The notes under the pieces: model-generated
What the model saw: the letters and a program-made list of their open reading frames with translations, nothing else
The model's database searches: none
What the model was told of the DNA's origin: nothing
Shown here: positions 1 through 10,300 of the stretch, in pieces
How the letters are laid out: the number at the start of each line of letters is the position of its first letter
Position numbering within the stretch: the first letter of the stretch is position 1
Program-made: the position numbers and the translations under genes
DNA from: Aquilaria yunnanensis
Taxonomy: Eukaryota > Streptophyta > Magnoliopsida > Malvales > Thymelaeaceae
Assembly (NCBI GenBank): GCA_039654915.1
Contig: CM077593.1
Span: 40,208,501 to 40,272,500 of the forward strand
DNA length: 64,000 nucleotides
Direction: 5' to 3'

Positions 1-133
1 TTGGCTAAGTGTGAGTTTTGGTCCGAGAGGATTTAGTTTTTGGGGCATATTATCAGTGCTCAAGGTTTGTCAGTTGATCCTGAAAAGGTTCAAGCAGTGG
101 TTGATTGGAAGAGACCGACTACAGTTACAGAGG

Positions 134-138
134 TCAGG
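134..138. repeat. Target-site duplication TCAGG, left of solo LTR
   Basis: TCAGG immediately precedes the LTR base at 139 and is repeated at 2648-2652. The occupied and empty (A2) sites differ by exactly LTR plus 5 bp. Confidence 0.95.
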
Positions 139-2647
139 TGACACGATCCCCGTGCCCCTGCCCGGGATACCCTGTGAGCGTTTGTCTCACGGTGGATTGT
201 AATTGGCTAGCTGGTTATGTGTGTGGATTAAATCCAATGCTACTAGTTGATTAACCTAGAAATGCAATATGTATGCACTTATGCTTTGACTTGGTTTATT
301 AAAACCATAACACATTTAATCATTTAGACATTTAGCCGGCTAAGTAAAATTCTATATAAATAAATACAAAATGCCAAAGCATATCAAAATCAACCTTTGA
401 GTGATTAACTACACATACACCGCTCGTGAAAGCATTTATACATAAGTAACTAATGCTCTCACCCAGAGAACAATCCCCTGAGTCAAGGACTCTTTATAAC
501 ATAAATACTGGAGGCAAAATAAAGTACTGTATCAAAATACAAGACTTTACTGAGACCTTTACCCTAGCTCCCACTTTGGACTCCTGTCCCAGTGGCGAGT
601 CTCACAAGTCCTTTGCCAAGTGCTACTAGGCTCTGCAGCCAAAGGAAGAAGCAAGTTAGTACCACAGTCTGACCAACAGACCAACTAAACACTTAAGCAG
701 GCTAGAAACTTAAAGTTTCTCAACTACCGTACCTTTACAGACAAAAAGGTACTACCGTGATAATCCTCAGCGATTATCCGGTCCTGCTACTTCAGACTCT
801 GCATAACAAACAGGGAGTGAGAATTCAACATTCTCAGTAAGGGTCTTCAATGTACCTGCAAGAAAAAGCTAGGACTCTGGCTGCGAGCTCACACAGCATG
901 AGGGTACTAGTCATATATATATATACTAGGCCGGTAGACCTCTCCTCAAGTAGTCCTCTGTATCAGGCCAAGTGCAATCACTTAGCAACCTGACACATAT
1001 ACAGGCCAAGCGCAATCACTTAGCAACCTGACATATAGGCCAAGCGCTATCACTTAGCAACCTATCATATGGCTCAAGGGCGAACCTTAGCAAGCCTCAT
1101 TCAAACATAGAACCTCTCACCTAGTTGTTATGCAGGGGAATTTATGATGGGACTTGTAGACTAGGCCACAGGGCCTCTTTGATGTAAACTAGATGAACAA
1201 GGTTTCGCCTCGTGGCCTCGTGGCTCCGGCACGGCTAGGCCGACGAGGGTTCTAAACCTCTCACCTGAGCTATTGATAGCTAATTAAGTTCAATTGCAAC
1301 ATTCGTTTCCTTACTTGTTGCCTAAGCAACTTACTTACCTCAAACAGTTCAAGAAAACTCATACTTCCGGTGGGACTTTCGGAAGTTTCGGAGTACCATC
1401 GGGATCCTCGGACCCTTAGGCACGTTCCGAGCCTTCCATAGTCTCGGTCGGGTCAACGCAGCAAAAAGTCAAACCCCCCATTTTCTTGTGTTGGCGCCGC
1501 GTCGCCAAAGGCAAAAGGGATTGGCGACGCGTCGCCGACGAGCAAACGCTCTATGAAGAAAAATTGAATTGGCGACGCGTCGCCAATTTTCGGGCCAATT
1601 GGCGCCGCGTCGCCAATTCTGCAGAAATGCAGAATTTGGCCGATTGCTGCTACGAACTTTGGCAACCAAATACATATAGCAAACATGCATCAAAAGTTAC
1701 CAAATTTCATACACATGAAGTACATGTTGCAAGGAACAAAACCAACTATCAAAGCCAAACTATGATGCATTAGAAGCATCAAACCAATCCTTCGAATCTA
1801 GCTAGTCCATCATAATTCCCAAAACGTTTCTTCATACCATACCCAAAAATTACTCAACTTTCTCAATCCATTTCAATCCAAAAGCAATCCAACAACTTAA
1901 AAACACTTTCTCCCTTACCTTAACACCAAGAACAAGCAAGAATTCGAACCCTTCCTCTTCCAAACAAGCTTCCAAAGTTCTACACAAAACGATACCAAAA
2001 CAAAGCTCTAAAACATCAAAAACACATCTTTCAACCAAAACCCAAGCTTCCAATCAACCAAATAACACGAATTCAATCAAGAACATAACTCATACCTCGT
2101 TCAAAAACAGGGGATGGAGAAAAACACTCTTCCACGCCTCAAAAACATGGATTCAAGCTTGAAAATCACTTCTCCAAGCTTATACACCCTTAATTGCGCC
2201 TCTTGACACCAAGATCACTTGATTCCAAGTTCAATTTGAGAGAGAAATGAGTGAGGGAAGCTTAAGAACGTGTTAATGGCAGCTTCTCCCCCTCTTTCCC
2301 TTCTTAAACCCTCACTTAGCAACCAAGATCACCAAGGTTTCAAGTTAAGTGCAATTAGGTCCCCCATCTTTGTAACTTGACAATTCTTGATTAAATCCTT
2401 GTCTATTTGTTGAGTTTGAGTTAAGGTTAAAAGTTAAGTTCTAAAAATTCATTTTAAAACACTCGGGACTCGTCCCGGCCACTCAGGGTGCAAAATTACC
2501 ATTTTGCCCCTGAACTTAGTTCAGAGCTTTATTCTTGTCGGAACTTAGTGAACTTTGGCAAACTTCTTAATTCTTGCTAGGCAAACTTAAATTAAACTTC
2601 TACACTAAATTCTAAAGTCCTTACCTCCCTCTAGAAGGGCCGTAACA
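139..2647 (-). mobile_element. Solo LTR of family A, reverse orientation, inserted in A1
   Basis: The 2509 bp sequence is the reverse complement of the A LTR: it starts TGACACGATCC and ends CCGTAACA. It is flanked by perfect 5 bp duplications TCAGG. A2 shows the uninterrupted site at 9856-9865. No internal region remains, so this is an insertion later reduced to one LTR, presumably by LTR-LTR recombination. Reversed sub-features are the hairpin region (about 711-779), the TATA-like tract (913-925) and the palindrome cluster (1491-1618). The short ORFs inside are frame shadows. Confidence 0.95.
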
Positions 2648-2652
2648 TCAGG
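2648..2652. repeat. Target-site duplication TCAGG, right of solo LTR
   Basis: Second copy of the 5 bp duplication. The A1 RNase H reading frame resumes right after it. Confidence 0.95.
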
Positions 2653-4656
2653 AGTTTCTTGGGTCTAGCAGGTTACTACAGACGCTTCATAGAGAAATTC
2701 TCTGTGATAGCTACGCCGTTGACAGCATTGACCAGGAAAGCTCAGAAATTCGAGTGGACACCGAAGCGTGAAGAAGCCTACATGAAGCTGAAGCAAAAGT
2801 TGACCAGTGCACCCATACTTGTGTTACCAGACCCGGACAGAGCCTTTACAGTTTATACTGATGCGTCAGGTTCAGGTTTAGGTTGTGTTCTACATCAGGA
2901 CAGTCAGGTGATTGCTTATGGTTCGAGACAGCTGAGGCCTAATGAGTTGAACTACCCTGTTCATGATCTTGAGCTTGCAGCAGTGATCTTTGCACTGAAA
3001 CTATGGAGACACTATTTGATGGGAAGATCGTTCAGAATCTTCACTGATCACAAGAGTTTGAAGTATTTGTTCACTCAGAAGGATCTGAACATGAGACAGC
3101 GGTGATGGATTGAGTACATTAAAGACTATGATTGTTCGATCGAGTATTGTGCTGGTAAAGGGAACGTGGTAGCAGATGCTTTGAGTCGGAAGTACACAGG
3201 AGTGATCTTGTCCAAGGATCAGGCTACAGATTCTTCAGAAGGAACATTGAAGGATTGTTTCTTAGCTTTGCATGAATTATGGCAAAGTCGAGAAAAATCC
3301 TTAGTCTACGTTTTGGAGATTCAGACGGCTTGGTTAGCCAGAGTCAGAGAAGCTCAGTTGAAAGATCCATTGTTGAAGAAGATTTTAGGTGAAGCTAAGA
3401 CTGGTGCTTTGAAGAAAGAGTTCAAGTACAAAGATGGAATATTACATTATGGTGATCAACTCTATGTGTCGAATGTTGAGGGACTTAGGCAGCAAGTCCT
3501 ACAGGAGGCACATAGCAGCACATTGAGTATTCACCCTGGTGTTAGTAAGATGTATCAAGATCTGAAGACACATTTTTGGTGGCCAGGACTGAAGAGAGAT
3601 GTACGAGGACATGTGGCAAAGTGTTTGACATGTCAGGTGGTGAAAGCTGAACACCAGAAACCAGCGGGCACACTTTATACCGATCAGAGTCACCTATACA
3701 TTGGAGAGGTTGGCTCAGTTATATCTCAGGGAGGTTGTGAGACTCCATGGGATACCAGATCAGATCATATCAGACAGAGATCCACGATTTACATCACGGT
3801 TTTGGAATGCTTTTCAGGAAGCATTGGGCAGTAAAGTTAGCCTCAGTACTGCTTTTCATCCGCAGACTGACGGACAGTCAGAGAGGGTGATTCAGACTTT
3901 GGAGGACATGCTACGCATGTGTGTCATTGATTTCAGAGGTGATTGGGATCAGCACTTACCACTGATCGAGTTTGCCTATAATAACAGTCATCAATCTGTT
4001 ATTGGAATGGCGCCCTATGAAGCTTTGTATGGGAGACGATGTATGACACCTCATTGTTGGGCAGATCCAACAGACAGAGTGGTTATTGGACCTGAGATCA
4101 TAGCTGACACTACAGCTAAGATTAAGTTGATTCAGCAGAGAATCAAAACAGCTAATGACAGACAGACTAAGTATGCAAACAGAAGAAGAAGAGAATTGAG
4201 TTTTGAGGTTGGTGACAAAGTACTTCTGAAAGTGTCGCCCATGAGAGGAGTTAGTCGTTTTGGACAGAGGGGCAAGTTAGCTCCAAGGTTCATTGGACCG
4301 TATGAAGTGTTAGAGAAAGTTGGGAAAGTTGCTTATCGGTTGGCTTTACCGCCTAACCTTTCTCAAGTGCATAATGTGTTTCACGTTAGTTTACTCAGGA
4401 AGTGCACAGTTGAGCCCGGACAGGTAGTAAATCCTTCAGTCATACCTATTCAGGAGGACTTGACTTATGAAGAGAAACCAGTTCAGATTTTGGATAGGCA
4501 AGTCAAGAAACTGCGGACTAAGTGGATTCCGATGGTTAAGATCCTTTGGTCTAACCATGGTTAGGAGGAAGCTACCTGGGAGACAGAGCAGGATATGCTG
4601 AAAAGATATCCTGGTGTTTTTCCAGAGTTGCAACGGAATTTGGGGGACCAAATTCC

Positions 4657-4671
4657 AGAAGGAGGGGAGAA
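4657..4671 (+). promoter_or_regulatory. Polypurine tract of A1
   Basis: AGAAGGAGGGGAGAA abuts the LTR start TGTTACGG. It is the expected plus-strand DNA primer for reverse transcription. The tract is also coding: the pol frame runs through it into the LTR. Confidence 0.9.
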
Positions 4672-5700
4672 TGTTACGGCCCTTCTAGAGGGAGGTAAGG
4701 ACTTTAGAATTTAGTTTAGAAGTTTAATTTAAGTTTGCCTAGCAAGAATTAAGAAGTTTGCCAAAGTTCACTAAGTTCCGACAAGAATAAAGCTCTGAAC
4801 TAAGTTCAGGGGCAAAATGGTAATTTTGCACCCTGAGTGGCCGGGACGAGTCCCGAGTGTTTTAAAATGAATTTTTAGAACTTAACTTTTAACCTTAACT
4901 CAAACTCAACAAATAGACAAGAATTTAATCAAGAACTGTCAAGTTACAAAGATGGGGGACCTAATTGCACTTAACTTGAAACCTTGGTGATCTTGGTTGC
5001 TAAGTGAGGGTTTAAGAAGGGAAAGAGGGGGAGAAGCTACCATTAACACGTTCTTAAGCTTCCCTCACTCATTTCTCTCTCAAATTGAACTTGGAATCAA
5101 GTGATCTTGGTGTCAAGAGGCGCAATTAAGGATGTTCAAGCTTGGAGAAGTGATTTTCAAGCTTGAATCCATGTTTTTGAAGCTTGGAGAGGCATTTTTC
5201 TCCATCCCCTGTTTTTGAACGAGGTATGAGTTATGTTCTTGATTGAATTCGTGTTATTTGGTTGATTGGAAGCTTGGGTTTTGGTTGAAAGATGTGTTTT
5301 TGATGTTTTAGAGCTTTGTTTTGGTTTGAATTTGTGTAGAACTTTGGAAGCTTGTTTTGAAGAGGAAGGGTTCGAATTCTTGCTTGTTCTTGGTGTTAAG
5401 GTAAGGGAGAAAGTGTTTTTAAGTTGTTGGATTGCTTTTGGATTAAAATGGATTGAGAAAGTTGAGTAATTTTTGGTTATGGTATGAAGAAACGTTTTGG
5501 GAATTATGATGGACTAGCTATGTTCGAAGGATTGGTTTGATGCTTCTAATGCATCATAGTTTGGCTTTGATAGTTGGTTTTGTTCCTTGCAACACGTACT
5601 TCATGTGTATGAAATTTGGTAACTTTTGATGCATGTTTGCTATATGTATTTGGTTGCCAAAGTTCGTAGCAGCAAACGGCCGAATTCTGCATTTCTGCAG

Positions 5701-5830
5701 AATTGGCGACGCGGCGCCAATTGGCCCGAAAATTGGCGACGCGTCGCCAATTCAATTTTTCAGTCACAGAGCGTTTGTTCGCTGGCGACGCGTCGCCAAT
5801 TCCTTTTTGCCTTTGGCGACGCGGCGCCAA
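5701..5830. repeat. Cluster of four CpG-rich palindromes in the A LTR
   Basis: Four units built on the palindrome GGCGACGCGTCGCC, or its variant GGCGACGCGGCGCC, lie at 5701-5722, 5731-5752, 5783-5798 and 5813-5830. The second is a perfect 22 bp palindrome. Equivalent clusters are at 12909-13038, 56822-56949 and, reversed, 1491-1618. Function unknown; a protein-binding or structural element is possible. Confidence 0.85.
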
Positions 5831-6257
5831 CACAAGAAAATGGGGGGTTTGACTTTTTGCTGCGTTGACCCGACCGAGACTACGGAAGGCTCGGAACGTG
5901 CCTAAGGGTCCGAGGATCCCGATGGTACTCCGAAACTTCCGAAAGTCCCACCGGAAGTATGAGTTTTCTTGAACTGTTTGAGGTAAGTAAGTTGCTTAGG
6001 CAACAAGTAAGGAAACAAATGTTGCAATTGAACTTAATTAGCTATCAATAGCTCAGGTGAGAGGTTTAGAACCCTCGTCGGCCTAGCCGTGCGGTAGCCA
6101 CGAGGCCCCGAGGCGAAACCTTGTTCATCTAGTTTACATCAAAGAGGCCCTGCGGCCTAGTCTACAAGTCCCATCATAAATTCCCCTGCATAACAATTAG
6201 GTGAGAGGTTCTATGTTTGAATGAGGCTTGCTAAGGTTCGCCCTTGAGCCATATGAT

Positions 6258-6360
6258 AGGTTGCTAAGTGATAGCGCTTGGCCTATATGTCAGGTTGCTA
6301 AGTGATTGCGCTTGGCCTGTAATTGTGTCAGGTTGCTAAGTGATTGCACTTGGCCTGATA
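6258..6360 (+). repeat. Tandem triplication in the A LTR, 34-38 bp unit
   Basis: The core AGGTTGCTAAGTGATTGC starts at 6258 (with one variant base), 6292 and 6330, each copy continuing into CTTGGCCT. All LTR copies in the window have it. It lies just upstream of the TATA-like tract, so it may be an upstream promoter repeat. Confidence 0.85.
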
Positions 6361-6395
6361 CAGAGGACTACTTGAGGAGAGGTCTACCGGCCTAG

Positions 6396-6408
6396 TATAT
6401 ATATATAT
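6396..6408 (+). promoter_or_regulatory. TATA-like tract, candidate A LTR promoter
   Basis: The alternating TATATATATATAT is the only clear TATA-like tract in the central LTR. It follows the tandem triplication and precedes the hairpin block. Equivalents are at 13604-13616, 57515-57527 and, reversed, 913-925. No start site can be fixed from sequence alone. Confidence 0.6.
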
Positions 6409-6544
6409 GACTAGTACCCTCATGCTGTGTGAGCTCGCAGCCAGAGTCCTAGTAATTTTTCTTGCAGGTACATCGAAGACCCTTACTGAGAATGTTGAAT
6501 TCTCACTCCCTGTTTGTTATGCAGAGTCTGGAGTAGCAGGACCG

Positions 6545-6618
6545 GATAATCACTGAGGATTATCACGGTAGTACCTTTATGTCTGTAAAGGTACGGTAGT
6601 AGAGAAACTTTAAGTTTC
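6545..6618 (+). other. Three consecutive stem-loops in the A LTR
   Basis: Stems are GATAATC/GATTATC (6545-6551, 6558-6564), GTACCTTT/AAAGGTAC (6571-6578, 6587-6594) and GAAACTT/AAGTTTC (6604-6610, 6612-6618). Stems are unchanged in the copies at 13753-13826, 57664-57737 and the solo LTR (about 711-779), while the loop of the second differs among copies. If the TATA tract is the promoter, these lie in the transcribed leader. Confidence 0.75.
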
Positions 6619-7193
6619 TAGCCTGCTTAAGTGTTTAATTGGTCTGTTGGTTAGGCTGTGGTACTAACTTGCTTCTTCCTTTGGCTGCAGAGCCTAGTAG
6701 CACTTGGCACAGGACTTGTGAGACTCGCCACTGGGACAGGAGTCCAAAGTGGGAGCTAGGGTAAAAGATCTCAGCAGAGTCTTGTATTTTGATACAGTAC
6801 TTTATTTTGCCTCCAGTATTTATGTTATAAAGAGTCCTTGACTCAGGGGATTGTTCTCTGGGTGAGAGCATTAGTTACTTATGTATAAATGCTTTCACGA
6901 GCGGTGTATGTGTAGTTAATCACTCAAAGGTTGATTTTGATATGCTTTGGCATTTTTGTATTTATTTATATAGAATTTTACCTAGCCGGCTAAATGTCTA
7001 AATGATTAAATGTTTTATGGTTTTAATAAACCAAGTCAAAGCATAAGTGCATACATATTGCATTTCTAGGTTAATCAACTAGTAGCATTGGATTTAATCC
7101 ACACAGATAACCAGCTAGCCAATTACAATCCACCGTGAGACAAACGCTCACAGGGTATCCCGGGCAGGGGCTCGGGGATCGTGCCAGTGTTTT

Positions 7194-7205
7194 TGGTATC
7201 AGAGC
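7194..7205 (+). promoter_or_regulatory. Primer-binding site of A2 (initiator tRNA-Met)
   Basis: TGGTATCAGAGC, 7 bp after the LTR end, matches the 3' end of plant initiator Met tRNA, the usual primer for this lineage. The 124 bp from here to the gag ATG at 7330 is untranslated leader with nothing else recognisable. Confidence 0.95.
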
Positions 7206-7329
7206 TAAGGGTTTTATTTCATAGATATTGGAGGCTTAGACTGAGATCTGGTAGTAAAATCCAAGTGCTAGGAATTTAGTACTGACCAACATCTGGGGAA
7301 ATGTTGTCTGGTTGTGGTTGCAGGTTATT

Positions 7330-10300
7330 ATGGTTGATACGAGGTCTGGAACTTCGAGGGGGACTAGGGAACCTGGTGAAGGTTCTAGTGACCCAGTTGT
7401 GGCGAGGTTGGATGAGATATCCAGAGTGCTACAGGGTTTGACTGAGACTATGTCTCAGGTGGCACAGGGCATGAACACTCTTGTAACAGAGATGTTCAGA
7501 GATTATGAGGACAGAGGTGTTGTCCAGGAGGAAGTTGAGCCACAACAGGAACAGGAAAGGCATGCTGAGCAACAGCAAGTGCCTAGAGCTCAGGAACCCA
7601 GAAATCAAGTTCTTGAGGAGGTTGAGGAACCAGAGATGATGGAGGCTCCAAGGAGGGGAGACACTCCACATCAGATGAGACTGTTAGAGAAGTTTAAGAC
7701 AGTTGATCCACCTAGCTTTGACGGGACAGGAGATCCTGATAGAGCAGAGGATTGGTTGTCTGTTATGAACCGCCTCTTTACTTGTGGTGGTTATGAGACA
7801 GAGCAGAGGATGGTTCTAGTACCTTACTTTCTGAGAGGGAGAGCCAGTCTTTGGTGGGATGATGTGATGGAGTTATTGAGGGAGAGTAATGGCACTCGTC
7901 CAGAGCACAAGAAAAAGGTGCTCAAGTGGTCAGACTTCGAAAAGAAGTTCAGACAGGAGTATATTAGTGAAGCTGCACAGGATCAGAGGAGGATCCAGTT
8001 TGAGAATCTGACACAGGGGGAGATGTCAGTACGAGAGTATGAGCAGCGATACAACTCACTTATCCGGTATGCTCCATATATGTTGGGTAATGAGGAGCTG
8101 AAAGCCAAGAAGTTTTCCCAGGGCCTGAAACCTATTTTCAGGAGGTATATGGCGACAGTTGACATCAGGAGTTATCGCCAGATGGTTCAGAAGGCATTGG
8201 CATTGGAAAGGGAATTCGAGGATTCCAGAGCACCTATGAAAAAGGTGGAAGCTGGGCCATCTAACTTGGGGAAAAGTGCTGGAAAGTGACCAATGGTAGG
8301 GAACCAGGATCCATCAAAGAGGAGGAGGACAGGTGTGTGTCCTAGGTGCAGACGGTTCCATGGTGGAAGACCATGTACACTGGGCACAGATATTTGTAAT
8401 GTCTGTGGTCAGAGAGGGCATTGGGCCAGGGACTGCCCAAGAATTCGATCAGTTACAGGTCCATCTCGGGTTTTACCTCCAGTACCGCTTGCCATTGGGA
8501 ACCGGCCTGGAGTAGTTGCTGCAGCAGTGAACCCAAGAGTCTTCGCTTTGACGAACCAGGCGGCTAGGGAACCGCCAGCTGTACGAGGTAATTTTACTTT
8601 TCTGAGCAGTAGTGTTAGAGTGCTTTTCGATACGGGAGCTACTCTTTCAGTGATATCTTCTGCCTTGGTAGATAACATAGTTTACAGCGTGAAATTGCGG
8701 GTGAGTTGAGACTCATCAGGACTGCAGGGAGAGGTTTTATTGTGACCAACGAAGTGGTTACTAGGTATCCTTTGCAGTTAGGTGATCATGACTTTTGTTG
8801 TGAGTTATGGGTGATTGAGTTGAAATCATATGACCTGGTGCTAGGAATGGATTGGTTGAGTAAGCACAAGGCACAAATTAACTGTGCGAATCACTCAGTT
8901 GACATCACTGATGCTCAAGGAGCTAGAGTGACTTGCACAGGAGGGTTGGCATCTAGTGCTAAGAGTTTACACCTTAGACTTGTGGATACCATCCCTGTAG
9001 TTGGTGAAGAGGAGTATTACTCGTTGAATGGAGTAGCTATAGAGGAAGAGTTGGGGAGCATTCCTGTAGCTAATCAGTTTCCTGAGGTGTTTCCAGTGGA
9101 GTTACCTGGGTTACCACCTAGGAGGGATACTGAGTTTGCTATCCATCTGCAACCAGGGGTTGAGCCTATTTCAGTACCACCTTATAGGATGTCGGCTCCT
9201 GAGATGGATGAGTTGAAGAAGCAGTTGGAGGAACTGCTAGGGAAAGGTTTCATAAGACCGAGTGTATCACCGTGGGGAGCTCCAGTATTATTTGTGAAGA
9301 AGAAGGATGGAACTTTCAGGTTGTGCATCGATTACAGGAAGTTGAATGCAGTGACAGTTAAGAATAAGTATCCACTTCCTAGAATTGATGATTTGTTTGA
9401 CAGACTCAGAGGAGCGAGAGTGTTTTCCAGGATTGATCTTCGGTCTGGGTATTTTCAGATCAGAGTTAAGGAGGAAGACATTCCGAAGACTGCCTTCAGG
9501 ACAAGGTACGGACATTATGAGTATACGGTTATGCCTTTTGGTGTGACTAATGCTCCAGCAGTGTTTATGGAAGCTATGAATCGGATCTTTAAGCCATTTC
9601 TGGATCAGTTTGTTGAGGTCATCATCGATGATATTCTGATCTATTCACAGTCTACAGCAGAGCATGAGGAGCACCTTAGAACGGTTTTGCAAGTGCTGAA
9701 GAATAATCAGTACTATGCAAAATTGGCTAAGTGTGAGTTTTGGTCCGAGAGGATTTAGTTTTTGGGGCATATTATCAGTGCTCAAGGTTTGTCAGTTGAT
9801 CCTGAAAAGGTTCAAGCAGTGGTTGATTGGAAGAGACCGACTACAGTTACAGAGGTCAGGAGTTTCTTGGGTCTAGCAGGTTACTACAGACGCTTCATAG
9901 AGAAATTCTCTGTGATAGCTACGCCGTTGACAGCATTGACCAGGAAAGCTCAGAAATTCGAGTGGACACCGAAGTGTGAAGAAGCCTACATGAAGCTGAA
10001 GGAAAAGTTGACCAGTGCACCCATACTTGTGTTACCAGACCCGGACAGAGCCTTTACAGTTTATACTGATGCGTCAGGTTCAGGTTTAGGTTGTGTTCTA
10101 CATCAGGACAGTCAGGTGATTGCTTATGGTTCGAGACAGCTGAGGCCTAATGAGTTGAACTACCCTGTTCATGATCTTGAGCTTGCAGCAGTGATCTTTG
10201 CACTGAAACTATGGAGACACTATTTGATGGGAAGATCGTTCAGAATCTTCACTGATCACAAGAGTTTGAAGTATTTGTTCACTCAGAAGGATCTGAACAT

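Larger units (their letters stand above)
1..4714 (+). pseudogene. A1 Gag-Pol remnant (RT end, RNase H, integrase, chromodomain), split by a solo LTR
   Basis: Only the C-terminal half of the polyprotein is in the window: the end of RT (1-138), then RNase H with the TDAS and TDHKSL motifs, the HHCC zinc region, the integrase core and the chromodomain (2653-4714). It is dead several times over. A TAG at 34-36 is shared with A2 (9756-9758). A 2509 bp solo LTR sits at 139-2647. CGA has become TGA at the residue after MRQR (about 3103-3105). A 131 bp deletion, scarred at the repeat GGCACACTT (3667-3675), removes the first integrase Asp and shifts the frame. A TAG stops the chromodomain at 4562-4564. 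The frame ends inside the 3' LTR, as in the other A copies. Confidence 0.9.
4672..7186 (+). repeat. Family A LTR shared by A1 and A2 (2515 bp)
   Basis: It runs from TGTTACGGCC to GATCGTGCCA, with TG/CA termini, a polypurine tract on its left and a primer-binding site on its right. It serves as 3' LTR of A1 and 5' LTR of A2. It is the same length as the LTR at 11880-14394, with about a dozen differences by eye. It holds a CpG-rich palindrome cluster, a 34-38 bp triplication, a TATA-like tract and three serial hairpins, listed separately. No conserved protein is apparent; short ORFs such as 5266-5469 lack an ATG. Confidence 0.95.

Noticed and set aside
1453..1773. Overlapping frames on both strands over the palindrome cluster
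   Set aside because: They are open because of the repeated GGCGACGCGTCGCC units, giving repetitive WRRVAN- or GDASPI-type peptides; not genes.
139..2647. Solo LTR as the 5' LTR of a neighbouring element
   Set aside because: It is in reverse orientation, has no primer site or internal sequence beside it, and its own perfect TCAGG duplications mark a separate insertion.
5266..5469. 67-residue frame in each A LTR (MEAWVLVE...)
   Set aside because: It has no ATG at the start (TTG), ordinary low-complexity composition and no domain; it persists because LTR copies are near-identical.
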